Below are positions 54,588-63,957 of a stretch of 64,000 nt of DNA, piece after piece; the stretch's first letter is position 1, and each line of letters starts with the position of its first letter. The notes under the pieces were generated by a model that saw only the letters and a program-made list of their open reading frames with translations, did no database searches and had not been told where the DNA came from. The DNA comes from Bacteroidota bacterium. Its GTDB lineage: Bacteria > Bacteroidota > Bacteroidia > Chitinophagales > Chitinophagaceae. The DNA lies in the NCBI GenBank assembly GCA_018266775.1, contig JAFDZS010000004.1:33203-97202 (forward strand), given 5' to 3'. The position numbers and the translations under genes are program-made.

Positions 54588-56003
54588 ATGATAGTGGCAG
54601 AAAAAATTAATGCAGCAAGGGATCATATTGCTGCGTTTAAAAATATAGCGGGAGAAGGGTTTGTTTTTGCAGATGAAGAATCGCTGAAAAATTATGGCCA
54701 TGATGAAACGGAGAACCTGTTGTTTTTGCCAGATGTGGTGATTAAGCCACGCACTGCGGAAGAGATCAGTGCCATAATGGAAATATGCAATACACACGGT
54801 ATACCGGTAACCCCCCGTGGCGCCGGAACGGGATTGGCTGGTTCTGCCTTGCCCCAATTTGGTGGTGTTTTGCTTTCTATGGAAAGGATGAACAGCATCC
54901 TGGATATTGACGAGCGTAACCTGCAGGTGATTACAGAACCTGGTGTGATTACCGAAGTGTTGCAAAATGCAGTAAAAGAAAAAGGTCTGTTTTATCCGCC
55001 AGATCCCAGCAGCAGGGGCAGTTGTTTTATTGGTGGAAATATTTCAGCCAACAGTGGTGGCCCAAAAGCTGTAAAATATGGTGTGGTAAAAGATTATGTG
55101 CTGAACCTGCAGGTGGTATTACCCAACGGTGATATCATTTGGACAGGAGCAAATGTATTGAAGAATTCCACGGGGTATAATTTAACTCAATTGATCGTGG
55201 GCAGCGAAGGCACGCTCGGCATCGTAACCAAAATAGTATTGAAATTATTGCCGCATCCTAAGTACGATTTACTGATGCTGGTACCTTTCAATAATCTTGA
55301 AAAAGCAGGAGAAGCGGTAAGTGCAATATTCCGTGCAGGTTTTACACCCAGCGCACTGGAACTGGTGGAAATTGATGCCCTGCAAATAGTAAGCAAGATG
55401 CTGGACAGTGTGGCAGTGCCGGTAAATGACAGCATTGCGGCACACCTCATCGTTGAAGTGGATGGCAACCACCTGGATACTTTAATGAGTGAAATGGAAG
55501 CCATTTCAGCATTGCTGGAGCAATTTGATTGCGGTGAAATATTTTTTGCCGATGATGCACAGCAAAAAGCAGAACTGTGGAAGTTACGGCGCCGTGTAGC
55601 CGAAGCAGTGAAACTGGCGGGTTATACTATTGAGGAAGATACGGTGGTGCCCCGTGCGGAATTGCCGGCACTCATTCATGGCGTGAAGGAATTAGGTAAG
55701 CAGTATCATTTTCATGCGGTATGTTATGGTCATGCAGGAGATGGCAACCTGCACATCAGGATAAAAAAAGAAGGCAGTATTTACAGTTTGAATAATCCTG
55801 AAATTGTTCCGGCACTCAGGGCGTTGTTTACACTGGTAAAATCATTAGGCGGAACCATCAGCGGGGAACATGGTGTGGGGTTGATACAGAAAGAATACAT
55901 GGATATCGTTTTTGATGCAGCCAACCTTTCCGTGATGAAAGGCATCAAAAAGATATTCGACCCCAATAATATTTTAAACAGGGGAAAGATTTTTGATCTG
56001 TAA
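54588..56003 (+). CDS. FAD-linked oxidase, glycolate oxidase GlcD-like
   Basis: 471 residues. An N-terminal PCMH FAD domain (P-R-G-A-G-T-G-L-A-G near residue 80; N-S-G-G-P-K-A-V-K-Y-G near 155; G-S-E-G-T-L-G-I-V-T) and a C-terminal oxidase domain with C-Y-G-H-A-G-D-G-N-L-H and G-T-I-S-G-E-H-G-V-G. The family oxidises glycolate, D-lactate or other 2-hydroxy acids. No GlcE/GlcF partners are near, which favours a single-subunit D-lactate-type enzyme. A degenerate palindrome directly follows the stop. Confidence 0.93.
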   Translation: MIVAEKINAARDHIAAFKNIAGEGFVFADEESLKNYGHDETENLLFLPDVVIKPRTAEEISAIMEICNTHGIPVTPRGAGTGLAGSALPQFGGVLLSMERMNSILDIDERNLQVITEPGVITEVLQNAVKEKGLFYPPDPSSRGSCFIGGNISANSGGPKAVKYGVVKDYVLNLQVVLPNGDIIWTGANVLKNSTGYNLTQLIVGSEGTLGIVTKIVLKLLPHPKYDLLMLVPFNNLEKAGEAVSAIFRAGFTPSALELVEIDALQIVSKMLDSVAVPVNDSIAAHLIVEVDGNHLDTLMSEMEAISALLEQFDCGEIFFADDAQQKAELWKLRRRVAEAVKLAGYTIEEDTVVPRAELPALIHGVKELGKQYHFHAVCYGHAGDGNLHIRIKKEGSIYSLNNPEIVPALRALFTLVKSLGGTISGEHGVGLIQKEYMDIVFDAANLSVMKGIKKIFDPNNILNRGKIFDL

Positions 56004-56028
56004 ATGATTTGACGTCCACGCCTGATAT
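56004..56028 (+). repeat. Dispersed palindrome, copy 7 (degenerate)
   Basis: ATGATTTGACG (56004-56014), TCCA, CGCCTGATAT (56019-56028). It starts directly after the TAA of the oxidase gene and keeps the consensus layout with several substitutions. Confidence 0.5.
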
Positions 56029-56207
56029 ACGGGCAATTGCCTGAACATTGACAAGACTTCATTTCTACGCCAAAATTAACAATGTGTAAAGAAAATATGT
56101 ACGTAGTTGCATTGCGTTATAAAATGCAACTGGAAAGCAGTAGCAGCATTAAACGCATCACATAGTTTACAGTCAGAAAAAAATAAAGAAATATTAAACC
56201 AGATATT

Positions 56208-56843
56208 ATGAAAAAAATGATCATTGCAGCGTTGCTTGTTTCAGCATTGCATACTGTATATGCGCAGGATGAAAAAGAGGAAAGCACATCACATGGATTT
56301 AAAAAAGAAAACCTGTTTACAGGAGGTAGCATAATGGCTTCTTTTTATACCGGTGGAACTGCCTTAGGCATCAGCCCATATTTTGGCTACAGCATCAATA
56401 AGTTTATTGATGTGGCTGCCTCTTTTAATGTAAACTATAATTCAGAACGTGATTATTATAATTATGGAGACAAATTGCGCCAAACCACTTATGGCCCGGG
56501 TGCCTTTGTTCGTTTATACCCGGTAAGGTTTTTATTTGCCCAGGGTTCTTACGAACATAATTTTATCAAACTGAAATACATTCCAGCATCCAACAGCAGT
56601 TATTTACTTACCACAACTAAACAAGATGCGAACAGCGCATTGATTGGCGGCGGTTTTTGTAATGGCAGGCAGGGAACAGGGGATATCTTTTATTATTTCT
56701 CTGTAATGTGGGATGTAAGCCGCGTGGCTGAATCTCCCTATGTTGATGGTCTGGGCAGAAATTATCCCATCTTTCGTGCAGGCTTACAAATACCTTTATT
56801 CCAGGGTGGCGATAGCCACCGTTACGGAAAAAGAAGATGGTAA
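56208..56843 (+). CDS. Secreted/outer-membrane protein, 211 aa, beta-rich
   Basis: Signal peptide at 1-19 (M-K-K-M-I-I-A-A-L-L-V-S-A-L-H-T-V-Y-A). The mature protein begins acidic (D-E-K-E-E-S-T-S) and is then rich in Tyr, Gly and Phe in alternating patterns (Y-F-G-Y-S-I-N-K-F-I-D-V-A-A-S-F-N-V-N), consistent with a small outer-membrane barrel. No named family recognised. Converges on the LOG gene with 9 bases between. Confidence 0.78.
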   Translation: MKKMIIAALLVSALHTVYAQDEKEESTSHGFKKENLFTGGSIMASFYTGGTALGISPYFGYSINKFIDVAASFNVNYNSERDYYNYGDKLRQTTYGPGAFVRLYPVRFLFAQGSYEHNFIKLKYIPASNSSYLLTTTKQDANSALIGGGFCNGRQGTGDIFYYFSVMWDVSRVAESPYVDGLGRNYPIFRAGLQIPLFQGGDSHRYGKRRW

Positions 56844-56852
56844 TACAGTAAT

Positions 56853-57389
56853 TTATAAAAAAGGAATTATAGCAGCAGGATCATCAATAATGGTGATCCT
56901 TTCTTCTATAGTATCATAAAGAAAATTTTCCTGCTGCATTTTTTTGGCATGCGCCAGCAAATGATCATAAAACCCTGCACTGTTCAGTATAAAGATTTTT
57001 TTATTGTGAATGTTCAACTGGTTCCAGGTAAGCATTTCAAATAATTCATCCAGTGTTCCAAAGCCACCGGGTAAAATCACCGCAGCATCACATTTTTCAT
57101 ACAGCATTTTTTTACGGGTGTGCATGTTATCCACTACAATTAATTCAGTAATGCCCTGATGGCTGTGTTCAAGGTCAGTTAATAATTGAGGTATGATGCC
57201 GGTTACTTTTCCATTTTTTTCTAATACTGCATTGGCAACAGCACCCATAATACCTTTATTGCCGCCACCATAAATAAGGGTAATGTTATGCGCTGCAAGT
57301 AAATAGCCCAATGCAGTGGCATGCTGTACAAATAAAGGATTGGTACCGCTTTTACTGCCACAAAAAACTGCGAGTGATTGAATTGCCAT
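56853..57389 (-). CDS. LOG family protein (TIGR00730 type), 178 aa
   Basis: Rossmann-like nucleotide phosphoribohydrolase. Motifs: V-F-C-G-S-K-S-G near the start, Y-G-G-G-N-K-G-I-M-G-A-V-A near 40 and the signature L-P-G-G-F-G-T-L-D-E-L-F-E near 105. Relatives release cytokinin bases from nucleotides or hydrolyse AMP-like substrates (formerly called lysine decarboxylases). A second, more distant LOG protein is encoded at 59124-59822. Confidence 0.92.
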   Translation of the reverse strand: MAIQSLAVFCGSKSGTNPLFVQHATALGYLLAAHNITLIYGGGNKGIMGAVANAVLEKNGKVTGIIPQLLTDLEHSHQGITELIVVDNMHTRKKMLYEKCDAAVILPGGFGTLDELFEMLTWNQLNIHNKKIFILNSAGFYDHLLAHAKKMQQENFLYDTIEERITIIDDPAAIIPFL

Positions 57390-57473
57390 AAATTAACTAA
57401 CTTGAATTTTATTGCAAGCTAATTATTCAATATTAATAATCGGTTATTAAAATATATTTAGTCAAATTAATTT

Positions 57474-59021
57474 ATGTCTCCACTGGTATTGTTTTCTTTT
57501 GTAATTGGATATTTTGTGATTTTACTGGGGCTGTCGTGGTATACCAGCCGTAACAGTACCAACGATACTTTTTTCAGCGGTAATAAAAACAGCAACTGGA
57601 TGCTGGTGGCATTTGGCATGATTGGTACCAGTTTAAGCGGGGTAACATTTGTAAGTGTGCCTGGTGCTGTAGGCGATTTTGCTGGTGCTGCATTTAAAGG
57701 GTTTGCGTATATGCAGGTGGCCATTGGGTATATCATTGGTTATGTCATCATCGCATTTGTATTGTTGCCTTTGTATTACCGGTTAAACCTTACATCTATT
57801 TATAATTACCTGCAGCACCGCTTTGGAGAAGTGGCGTATAAAACGGGTGCATTGTTTTTTATCATCAGCAGAACGGTTGGTGCCACTGCACGGTTGTACC
57901 TGGTGATCAATATTCTGCAGGCATTTATTTTAGATAAACTGGGTGTTCCTTTTATTGTTACCGCAGCTGTTATCCTTATTATGATATTGCTGTATACTTT
58001 TGAAGGCGGTGTAAAAACAATTGTATATACCGACACCCTTCAAACTTCATTAATGATCACCGGCCTGGTGGTTTGTATTGTGTATATTTTAAGCCAGTTG
58101 CATTTAACCGGTGGCAGTGCCATCCATGAAATCAGCCAGAAAGGGTACTTTAATATTTTTAATTACGATGTAAACAGTAAGGGCTTTTTTCTGAAACAAA
58201 TTGTGGGCGGCATGTTTATCACCATCGCCATGACGGGGCTTGACCAGGAGATGATGCAAAAAAATATCAGCGTAAAAAGGTTGAAAGACTCCCAGAAAAA
58301 TATGATCACTATGAGCATTATACTGGTGTGTGTGCTGTTTTTATTTTTACTGCTCGGTGGTTTATTGTATTTGTATACCACCTCAAAAGGCGCCGCTTAT
58401 ACAGAAGCGGTGATTGATGGAAAACCGGTAAAACAGTTATTGCTGAATGGCAATAATTTTTTGGGTGATAAAATGTTTCCCTCGGTTGCATTGAACCTGA
58501 TGCCGCCTGCCATCAGTATCATGTTCATCATCGCACTCATCTCTGCATTATTTCCCAGTGCCGATGGTGCATTAACTGCATTAACCTCATCATTCTGTAT
58601 AGATATGCTGGGTTTGCAAAAAAGAACTGACCTGGATGAAAAAGCAAGAAAATTGAGACGGTTGGCTGTCCACGGGTCATTTGCATTTATTTTCCTGATT
58701 TGTATCTGGATATTTTATGTCATTGCAGATAATAGTGTGATCGATGTTATCCTTGATGTGGCCGGTTATACTTATGGCCCTTTACTCGGCTTGTTTTCTT
58801 TTGGCATTTTTACTAAACGTAAACTGCCAGACAGTTTTTCCATCACTGCAATTTGTCTCGTTGCACCATTCATCTGCTGGTTGCTGAGTAAGTATTCAGC
58901 CCAATTATTCGGCGCCTATAAAATCGGTATCGAATTATTGCTTATTAATGGTATCGTTACTTTCCTCGGCCTGTTAATAATCTCAAAAAAGGATGGCTCT
59001 CCTTCAGTTTACGCGGCATAA
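57474..59021 (+). CDS. Sodium:solute symporter (SSS family)
   Basis: 515 residues with about 13 transmembrane helices. The first helices contain S-W-Y-T-S-R-N-S-T-N-D-T-F-F and G-M-I-G-T-S-L-S-G-V-T-F-V-S-V-P-G, the conserved SSS entry and sodium region. G-L-D-Q-E-M-M-Q-K-N near residue 258 and F-P-S-A-D-G-A-L-T-A-L-T-S near 362 are further markers. Probably imports a sugar, amino acid or nucleoside with sodium; the substrate is not predictable from motifs. Divergent from the first LOG gene. Confidence 0.93.
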   Translation: MSPLVLFSFVIGYFVILLGLSWYTSRNSTNDTFFSGNKNSNWMLVAFGMIGTSLSGVTFVSVPGAVGDFAGAAFKGFAYMQVAIGYIIGYVIIAFVLLPLYYRLNLTSIYNYLQHRFGEVAYKTGALFFIISRTVGATARLYLVINILQAFILDKLGVPFIVTAAVILIMILLYTFEGGVKTIVYTDTLQTSLMITGLVVCIVYILSQLHLTGGSAIHEISQKGYFNIFNYDVNSKGFFLKQIVGGMFITIAMTGLDQEMMQKNISVKRLKDSQKNMITMSIILVCVLFLFLLLGGLLYLYTTSKGAAYTEAVIDGKPVKQLLLNGNNFLGDKMFPSVALNLMPPAISIMFIIALISALFPSADGALTALTSSFCIDMLGLQKRTDLDEKARKLRRLAVHGSFAFIFLICIWIFYVIADNSVIDVILDVAGYTYGPLLGLFSFGIFTKRKLPDSFSITAICLVAPFICWLLSKYSAQLFGAYKIGIELLLINGIVTFLGLLIISKKDGSPSVYAA

Positions 59022-59061
59022 TTTCTTACAATAATATTGTATTTTTGTACATGTAGTAAGT

Positions 59062-59095
59062 GCCATTCTTTACTTCAATAAAAGTGAAGAATGGC
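59062..59095 (+). terminator. Hairpin after the symporter gene
   Basis: GCCATTCTTTACTT (59062-59075) pairs with AAGTGAAGAATGGC (59082-59095), one T-G wobble. It is followed by TTTGTGTTT. A TATTTTTG word at 59040-59047 lies before it, so it could instead be part of a leader of the next gene. Confidence 0.5.
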
Positions 59096-59123
59096 TTTGT
59101 GTTTATATTATTAAAATAACATC

Positions 59124-59822
59124 ATGAACGGAACGATTAATGTATTGAAACAGCGCAGTTGGAAAGAAAGCCAGGCGCACAGCAGCTGGCAGATATTTAA
59201 AATTATGGCTGAATTTGTAGATGGGTTTGAAGCACTGAACAGGATCGGCCCCTGCATTTCAATATTTGGCAGCGCACGCACCAAGCCTGGTAATAAATAT
59301 TACGAACTGGCCGTTGAAATTTCAAAACGGTTGGCAGAAGAAGGTTTTGGTATCATCACTGGCGGTGGCCCCGGCATCATGGAAGCAGCGAATAAAGGCG
59401 CTTCTATTGCGGGCGGAAGATCAGTGGGATTGAATATTGAATTGCCATTTGAACAACAGGCCAATCCTTTTATAGATCGGGATAAGTCATTGAATTTCGA
59501 TTTCTTTTTTGTGCGTAAAGTAATGTTTGTAAAATATTCACAAGGCTTCATTATGATGCCGGGTGGCTTTGGTACCATGGATGAATTTTTTGAAGTGGCC
59601 ACGTTAATACAAACCGGCAAGTTCAAACAATCGCCAATGATACTGGTTGGAAAAGCATACTGGGGCGGATTGATCAACTGGATCAGGGAAACGATGGGAG
59701 AAACAGAACACAATATTAATCCTGAAGACCTTGACCTTATTCATTTGTTTGACACTGCTGATGAAGTGGTTGACTTTATGCTCGACTATTATAAAACCAA
59801 ACCATTGGCCCCCAATTTCTGA
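59124..59822 (+). CDS. LOG family protein, 232 aa
   Basis: Longer LOG-type protein with an N-terminal helical extension (residues 1-40, W-K-E-S-Q-A-H-S-S-W-Q-I-F-K-I) before the Rossmann core. Motifs: F-G-S-A-R-T near residue 50, I-I-T-G-G-G-P-G-I-M-E-A-A-N-K-G and M-M-P-G-G-F-G-T-M-D-E-F-F-E. Probable nucleoside-monophosphate phosphoribohydrolase. Its TGA overlaps the ATG of the methyltransferase by one base, indicating an operon with the next genes. Confidence 0.93.
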   Translation: MNGTINVLKQRSWKESQAHSSWQIFKIMAEFVDGFEALNRIGPCISIFGSARTKPGNKYYELAVEISKRLAEEGFGIITGGGPGIMEAANKGASIAGGRSVGLNIELPFEQQANPFIDRDKSLNFDFFFVRKVMFVKYSQGFIMMPGGFGTMDEFFEVATLIQTGKFKQSPMILVGKAYWGGLINWIRETMGETEHNINPEDLDLIHLFDTADEVVDFMLDYYKTKPLAPNF

Positions 59823-60460
59823 TGGATATTATTTTGCCTATAGCAGAAGCTTACGCCAAAAAATTTACAACTCCGCTGGATGCGGTGCTGCAGGAAGTTG
59901 AAGCTTTTACATTGGCTCATCATCCGCATGCACACATGCTCAGCGGGCATGTGCAGGGCAAAATGCTGCAATTATTCAGCAGTATGATTCAGCCGGAGCG
60001 CATATTGGAAATCGGTACTTTCACCGGGTTTAGTGCATTATGTTTAGCCAAAGGGTTACAACCCGGCGGTATACTCCATACCATAGAATTGCGTGAACAA
60101 GACGCTGCTACCGCACGTAAATATTTTAAAAAGGCAAGTACAGGCAACATTGAATTACATGTTGGAGATGCCAAATCAATCATACCGCAACTGAATGAAA
60201 CGTGGGACCTTGTTTTTATAGACGCTGACAAAGTGGGTTACATCGATTATTACGAATTGATTTTGCCCGCTGTAAAACCCGGTGGTTATATTTTGGCAGA
60301 TAATGTGCTGTTTCATGGTGAGGTTTTGCAGGACGAAATCAGGGGGAAAAATGCAACAGCCATCCAGGCATTTAATGAACATGTGGCTGCTGATAAAAGA
60401 GTAGAGCGGGTATTGCTTACCGTTAGAGATGGTTTGCTGCTGATTAAAAAAAATAAATAA
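59822..60460 (+). CDS. SAM-dependent O-methyltransferase (class I, COMT-like)
   Basis: 212 residues with the AdoMet loop I-L-E-I-G-T-F-T-G-F-S-A near residue 60, acidic motif F-I-D-A-D-K-V-G-Y near 138 and metal-site D-N-V-L-F-H-G near 161. Matches caffeoyl-CoA/catechol O-methyltransferase-like bacterial enzymes that act on small phenolic substrates. It overlaps both neighbours by one base at each end. Confidence 0.93.
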   Translation: MDIILPIAEAYAKKFTTPLDAVLQEVEAFTLAHHPHAHMLSGHVQGKMLQLFSSMIQPERILEIGTFTGFSALCLAKGLQPGGILHTIELREQDAATARKYFKKASTGNIELHVGDAKSIIPQLNETWDLVFIDADKVGYIDYYELILPAVKPGGYILADNVLFHGEVLQDEIRGKNATAIQAFNEHVAADKRVERVLLTVRDGLLLIKKNK

Positions 60461-61578
60461 TGAAATCGTTCTTCATAACAGGTTTGTTTTTATTGGGGGC
60501 AATTCTTTCCGGTGCACAAACACTGCAAACGCCGGAACAGTATGTGGCTATTTATAAAGACCTTGCCATAAAAGAAATGAAGCGTGTGGGAGTGCCTGCT
60601 GCCATTACGCTGGCGCAGGGGCTGCTGGAAACGGAAAATGGAAACAGCGAACTGGTAAAAAAATCAAATAACCATTTTGGGATAAAATGTAAATCGAACT
60701 GGACAGGTGAAAGCGTAACACACGATGACGATGCTGCGGGGGAATGTTTCAGGTCGTATAAAACAGCGGAAGACAGTTACAGGGATCATAGTGATTTCCT
60801 GTACAACAGTCCGCGGTACAGTTTCTTGTTTAAACTCGATGTTACAGATTACAAAGGCTGGGCGTATGGTTTAAAAAAAGCCGGTTATGCAACCAATCCT
60901 AATTACCCGCAAATACTCATAAAGAATATAGAACAATACAACCTGCAGCAATATACACTGGAAGCTGCGGGTGAAGCGCCTGCAACATCACTTTCAGACA
61001 GTGCAGTAAAACCCGGTGATGTAAAAGTTGAACCATCAGATCTTCCGGCTGTGAGCGAAAATATTTTGGTTATTAATGGCAGTAAATGTGTGTTTGCCGG
61101 AAAGGGGACTTCTGTATTGGCCATCGCCACAAAAAATAATATTGCGCTCAGTAAACTGTTAAGTTTTAATGAACAATTGGAAGATGGCATCTTGCAAAAG
61201 AACCAGTTTGTCTATCTTGAAAAAAAATCGAAAACAGGCGATAAAGATTTTTATATTGCCAAAGGGGGTGAAACTTTGTATGATATTGCACAAAAAAACG
61301 GTATGCAGTTGCAGCCAATGCTGGATGATAATAAGCTGTGGGGTAACGAAGAAATTGCAGCCGGTACAAGAATCTATTTAAAGCCGGGTTTATTTAATGC
61401 AAAACCCACCATTGAAACACCGGCAACCACAGTACCGAAAACACATATTGTGGAAGCTAAAGAAGGTTTGTATGGTATTGCAAAAAAATACGGCGTTACC
61501 GTGCAGCAGTTGAGAGAATGGAATAACCTTAAAACCGATGCGTTAAAAATTGGACAGGAACTGATCATTTCAAAATAA
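60460..61578 (+). CDS. Exported glucosaminidase with LysM repeats
   Basis: 372 residues with a signal peptide (1-19, S-G-A-Q). Glucosaminidase domain at about 25-160: A-A-I-T-L-A-Q-G-L-L-E-T-E-N-G-N-S with the catalytic Glu, N-H-F-G-I-K-C-K and S-Y-R-D-H-S-D-F-L. Three LysM-type motifs follow: about 205-255 (divergent), 262-308 (A-K-G-G-E-T-L-Y-D-I-A-Q-K-N-G) and 327-372 (E-A-K-E-G-L-Y-G-I-A-K-K-Y-G-V). It would cleave peptidoglycan glycan strands during growth or cell separation. Confidence 0.93.
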   Translation: MKSFFITGLFLLGAILSGAQTLQTPEQYVAIYKDLAIKEMKRVGVPAAITLAQGLLETENGNSELVKKSNNHFGIKCKSNWTGESVTHDDDAAGECFRSYKTAEDSYRDHSDFLYNSPRYSFLFKLDVTDYKGWAYGLKKAGYATNPNYPQILIKNIEQYNLQQYTLEAAGEAPATSLSDSAVKPGDVKVEPSDLPAVSENILVINGSKCVFAGKGTSVLAIATKNNIALSKLLSFNEQLEDGILQKNQFVYLEKKSKTGDKDFYIAKGGETLYDIAQKNGMQLQPMLDDNKLWGNEEIAAGTRIYLKPGLFNAKPTIETPATTVPKTHIVEAKEGLYGIAKKYGVTVQQLREWNNLKTDALKIGQELIISK

Positions 61579-61585
61579 CATCTTT

Positions 61586-62122
61586 ATGACCATAGAAGTA
61601 AACAACAAAACTTTTGCACCCTATATTACTGCAGGGGAAATACAAAAACAAATTGATGAACTGGCTGGTCGCCTCAACCAGGATTATACAGGCAAACGGC
61701 CGCTGTTCATTGCTATACTGAATGGCTCGTTCATGTTTGCTTCAGACTTATTTAAGGCTTTAACTATTGAGGCCGAGATTTGTTTTATCAAACTGGCTTC
61801 GTATAAGGGTACCAAATCTACCGGCAATGTGATTACTTCTATTGGTTTGGACGAACCTTTAAAAGACCGGCATGTGGTGATTGTTGAAGATATTGTAGAT
61901 ACCGGGAAAACGCTCAGCGAATTTCTGCCGCAACTGCATGACCAGCAACCTGCCTCTTTGAAAATTGCAGCCCTGCTGCATAAACCTGACGCATTAGCAT
62001 ATCCGGTAAAAATTGATTATCTTGGCTTCAGCGTTCCCAATAAGTTTTTGCTGGGCTACGGTCTTGATTTTGACGGGCTGGGAAGAAATTTAAAAGAAAT
62101 TTACCAGTTGCAGGAAGAGTAG
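61586..62122 (+). CDS. hpt: Hypoxanthine phosphoribosyltransferase
   Basis: 178-residue purine salvage enzyme converting hypoxanthine or guanine plus PRPP to nucleotide. The PRPP motif V-V-I-V-E-D-I-V-D-T-G-K-T-L is near residue 95, I-L-N-G-S-F-M-F-A near 48 and the base-binding end near I-D-Y-L-G-F-S-V-P. Normal length. It starts 7 bases after the glucosaminidase stop, completing a tight four-gene run from 59124. Confidence 0.95.
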   Translation: MTIEVNNKTFAPYITAGEIQKQIDELAGRLNQDYTGKRPLFIAILNGSFMFASDLFKALTIEAEICFIKLASYKGTKSTGNVITSIGLDEPLKDRHVVIVEDIVDTGKTLSEFLPQLHDQQPASLKIAALLHKPDALAYPVKIDYLGFSVPNKFLLGYGLDFDGLGRNLKEIYQLQEE

Positions 62123-62187
62123 CAGGCAACAGGGGGAGCCAAAAGCTTGTCTTGTAATTAAGTTGACCTTTGCTATAAACCTAACCT

Positions 62188-63957
62188 GTGCCGCAACGTT
62201 TGCTTTATATCCTGTGCTTTATTTTTTCTGCGTCCGTTCTGAACGCTCAGTATTATATTCGCGGCCAGGTAAGGAACGAAAAAAATCAACCCCTGCAGAA
62301 CGTTAAGATTTTACTGCACTCTGCCAGAACGATGTATTATTCCGGCACAGGCGGAGGCTTTGGTATTACCACACGGGAATTGAATGATTCACTTTCTTTC
62401 AGCCTTGATGGTTTTGAAACCAAGACGATTAAAATAAGGTCGGATCAATGGCAGGATGTAAATTTGAAAATGTTGCCGTCTAATGTAAACCGTAACCGGC
62501 CCAAACTCATCTCCGTAACCCGTAACCTCAATCAAACATCAAAATTCCGTTGGTATGTCAATAATGAAACTTATTTTCAACTGGTGGAAAATGAATATGT
62601 GCAGGCCGATAAGTATCCCAATACCGGTTTTTCTCTAAACGTTAACAAAGCATCTTACAGTAATGTGCGCCGTTTTCTCAATATGGGCAGTGCAGTGCCG
62701 CCCGATGCAGTGCGTACCGAAGAGTTGCTGAACTATTTCAATATTCACAGGCGTGAGCCTGAAAACGGAGAGGTCTTCAGGATAGAAAGCCAATTATCTT
62801 CCTGTCCCTGGGACGATGAAAAACAATTGCTGTTTTTAAATATCAATGCAAAAAAGTTAGACCTCGATAAAGTGCCACCGGGCAATTTTGTTTTTTTAAT
62901 AGATGTGTCCGGAAGTATGGATATGCCAAACCGCTTGCCCTTATTGCAGGCGGCATTCCAGTTGTTTATTAAAAATCTTCGTCCTATTGACACGGTATCC
63001 ATTGTTACTTACGGTGGTACCGTTGGGATTTGGTTGCAACCAACAGGCGGAGCAGAAAAAGAGAAAATCAGTCAATCAATTGAAGAGCTGTCTGCAAGCG
63101 GCGATACACCAGGCGAAGCAGCCATTATAACAGCATACCAACTGGCAGAACACACTTTTATTAAAGATGGCATCAACCGGGTGATATTGGCTACTGATGG
63201 AGATTTTAACGTGGGCCAAACTTCAGAAAAGGCATTGGAAGAACTGATCACTAAAGAAAAGCAATCCGGTGTTTTTTTAACCTGCCTTGGCGTGGGTATG
63301 GGCAATTTTAAAGATTCCAAATTAGAAACGCTGGCCAAAAGGGGCAATGGCAATTATGCGTACCTGGATGATATTGGCGAAGCTGAAAAAGTATTGGTGA
63401 AAGAATTAACACAAACATTTTATGCAGTGGCCGATGATGTGTTTATGAATATGCAATTCAACCCAAAGCTGGTGAAGCAATACCGGCTGATTGGTTTTGA
63501 TAATAAACGGGATGCTATCTCAGATAGTACGATTGATATGGAAGGTGGTGAAATTGGCAGCGGCAGCAGTGTGATGGCTATTTTTGAGATCATCCCTTCA
63601 GATCCAAAATTATTCACCGGCGATGTACTCGATAAAGATGGTGTGGCTAAACTTTCCCTCCGGTACAGTATGTGTGCAGATACAGTACACCGCATTCGTG
63701 AATATATATGCCCGGCAAAATTTACTGAGTTTAAAGATATAGACAAGGAGCTGCAGTTTGCTGCGGCTGTCACCATGTTCGGGCTGAAAGTGAAACAATC
63801 CAAATATATTAAAGATGCCGACTGGCAGGATATTGAAACAATCGCAACCGAATCTTATAACCCTAACGACTACCTGCAATCTGAATTTCTGCAACTCATT
63901 ACAAAAGCCCAAAAAATATATAAAGGGAAAAAAGGCAAGAAGAAGAAAGATGAATGA
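62188..63957 (+). CDS. Exported VWA-domain protein (YfbK-like) with N-terminal CarboxypepD_reg fold
   Basis: 589 residues from GTG 62188 with a signal peptide ending V-L-N-A-Q. Residues ~22-95 form a carboxypeptidase-regulatory-like beta domain (I-R-G-Q-V-R-N-E-K-N-Q-P-L-Q-N-V). A von Willebrand factor N-terminal segment reads Y-S-N-V-R-R-F-L-N-M-G near 153. The VWA domain starts at about 230 with a complete MIDAS (D-V-S-G-S-M; T-D-G-D). The C-terminal ~170 residues match the DUF3520-type end, with a Lys-rich tail. Partners unknown. Confidence 0.9.
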   Translation: MPQRLLYILCFIFSASVLNAQYYIRGQVRNEKNQPLQNVKILLHSARTMYYSGTGGGFGITTRELNDSLSFSLDGFETKTIKIRSDQWQDVNLKMLPSNVNRNRPKLISVTRNLNQTSKFRWYVNNETYFQLVENEYVQADKYPNTGFSLNVNKASYSNVRRFLNMGSAVPPDAVRTEELLNYFNIHRREPENGEVFRIESQLSSCPWDDEKQLLFLNINAKKLDLDKVPPGNFVFLIDVSGSMDMPNRLPLLQAAFQLFIKNLRPIDTVSIVTYGGTVGIWLQPTGGAEKEKISQSIEELSASGDTPGEAAIITAYQLAEHTFIKDGINRVILATDGDFNVGQTSEKALEELITKEKQSGVFLTCLGVGMGNFKDSKLETLAKRGNGNYAYLDDIGEAEKVLVKELTQTFYAVADDVFMNMQFNPKLVKQYRLIGFDNKRDAISDSTIDMEGGEIGSGSSVMAIFEIIPSDPKLFTGDVLDKDGVAKLSLRYSMCADTVHRIREYICPAKFTEFKDIDKELQFAAAVTMFGLKVKQSKYIKDADWQDIETIATESYNPNDYLQSEFLQLITKAQKIYKGKKGKKKKDE

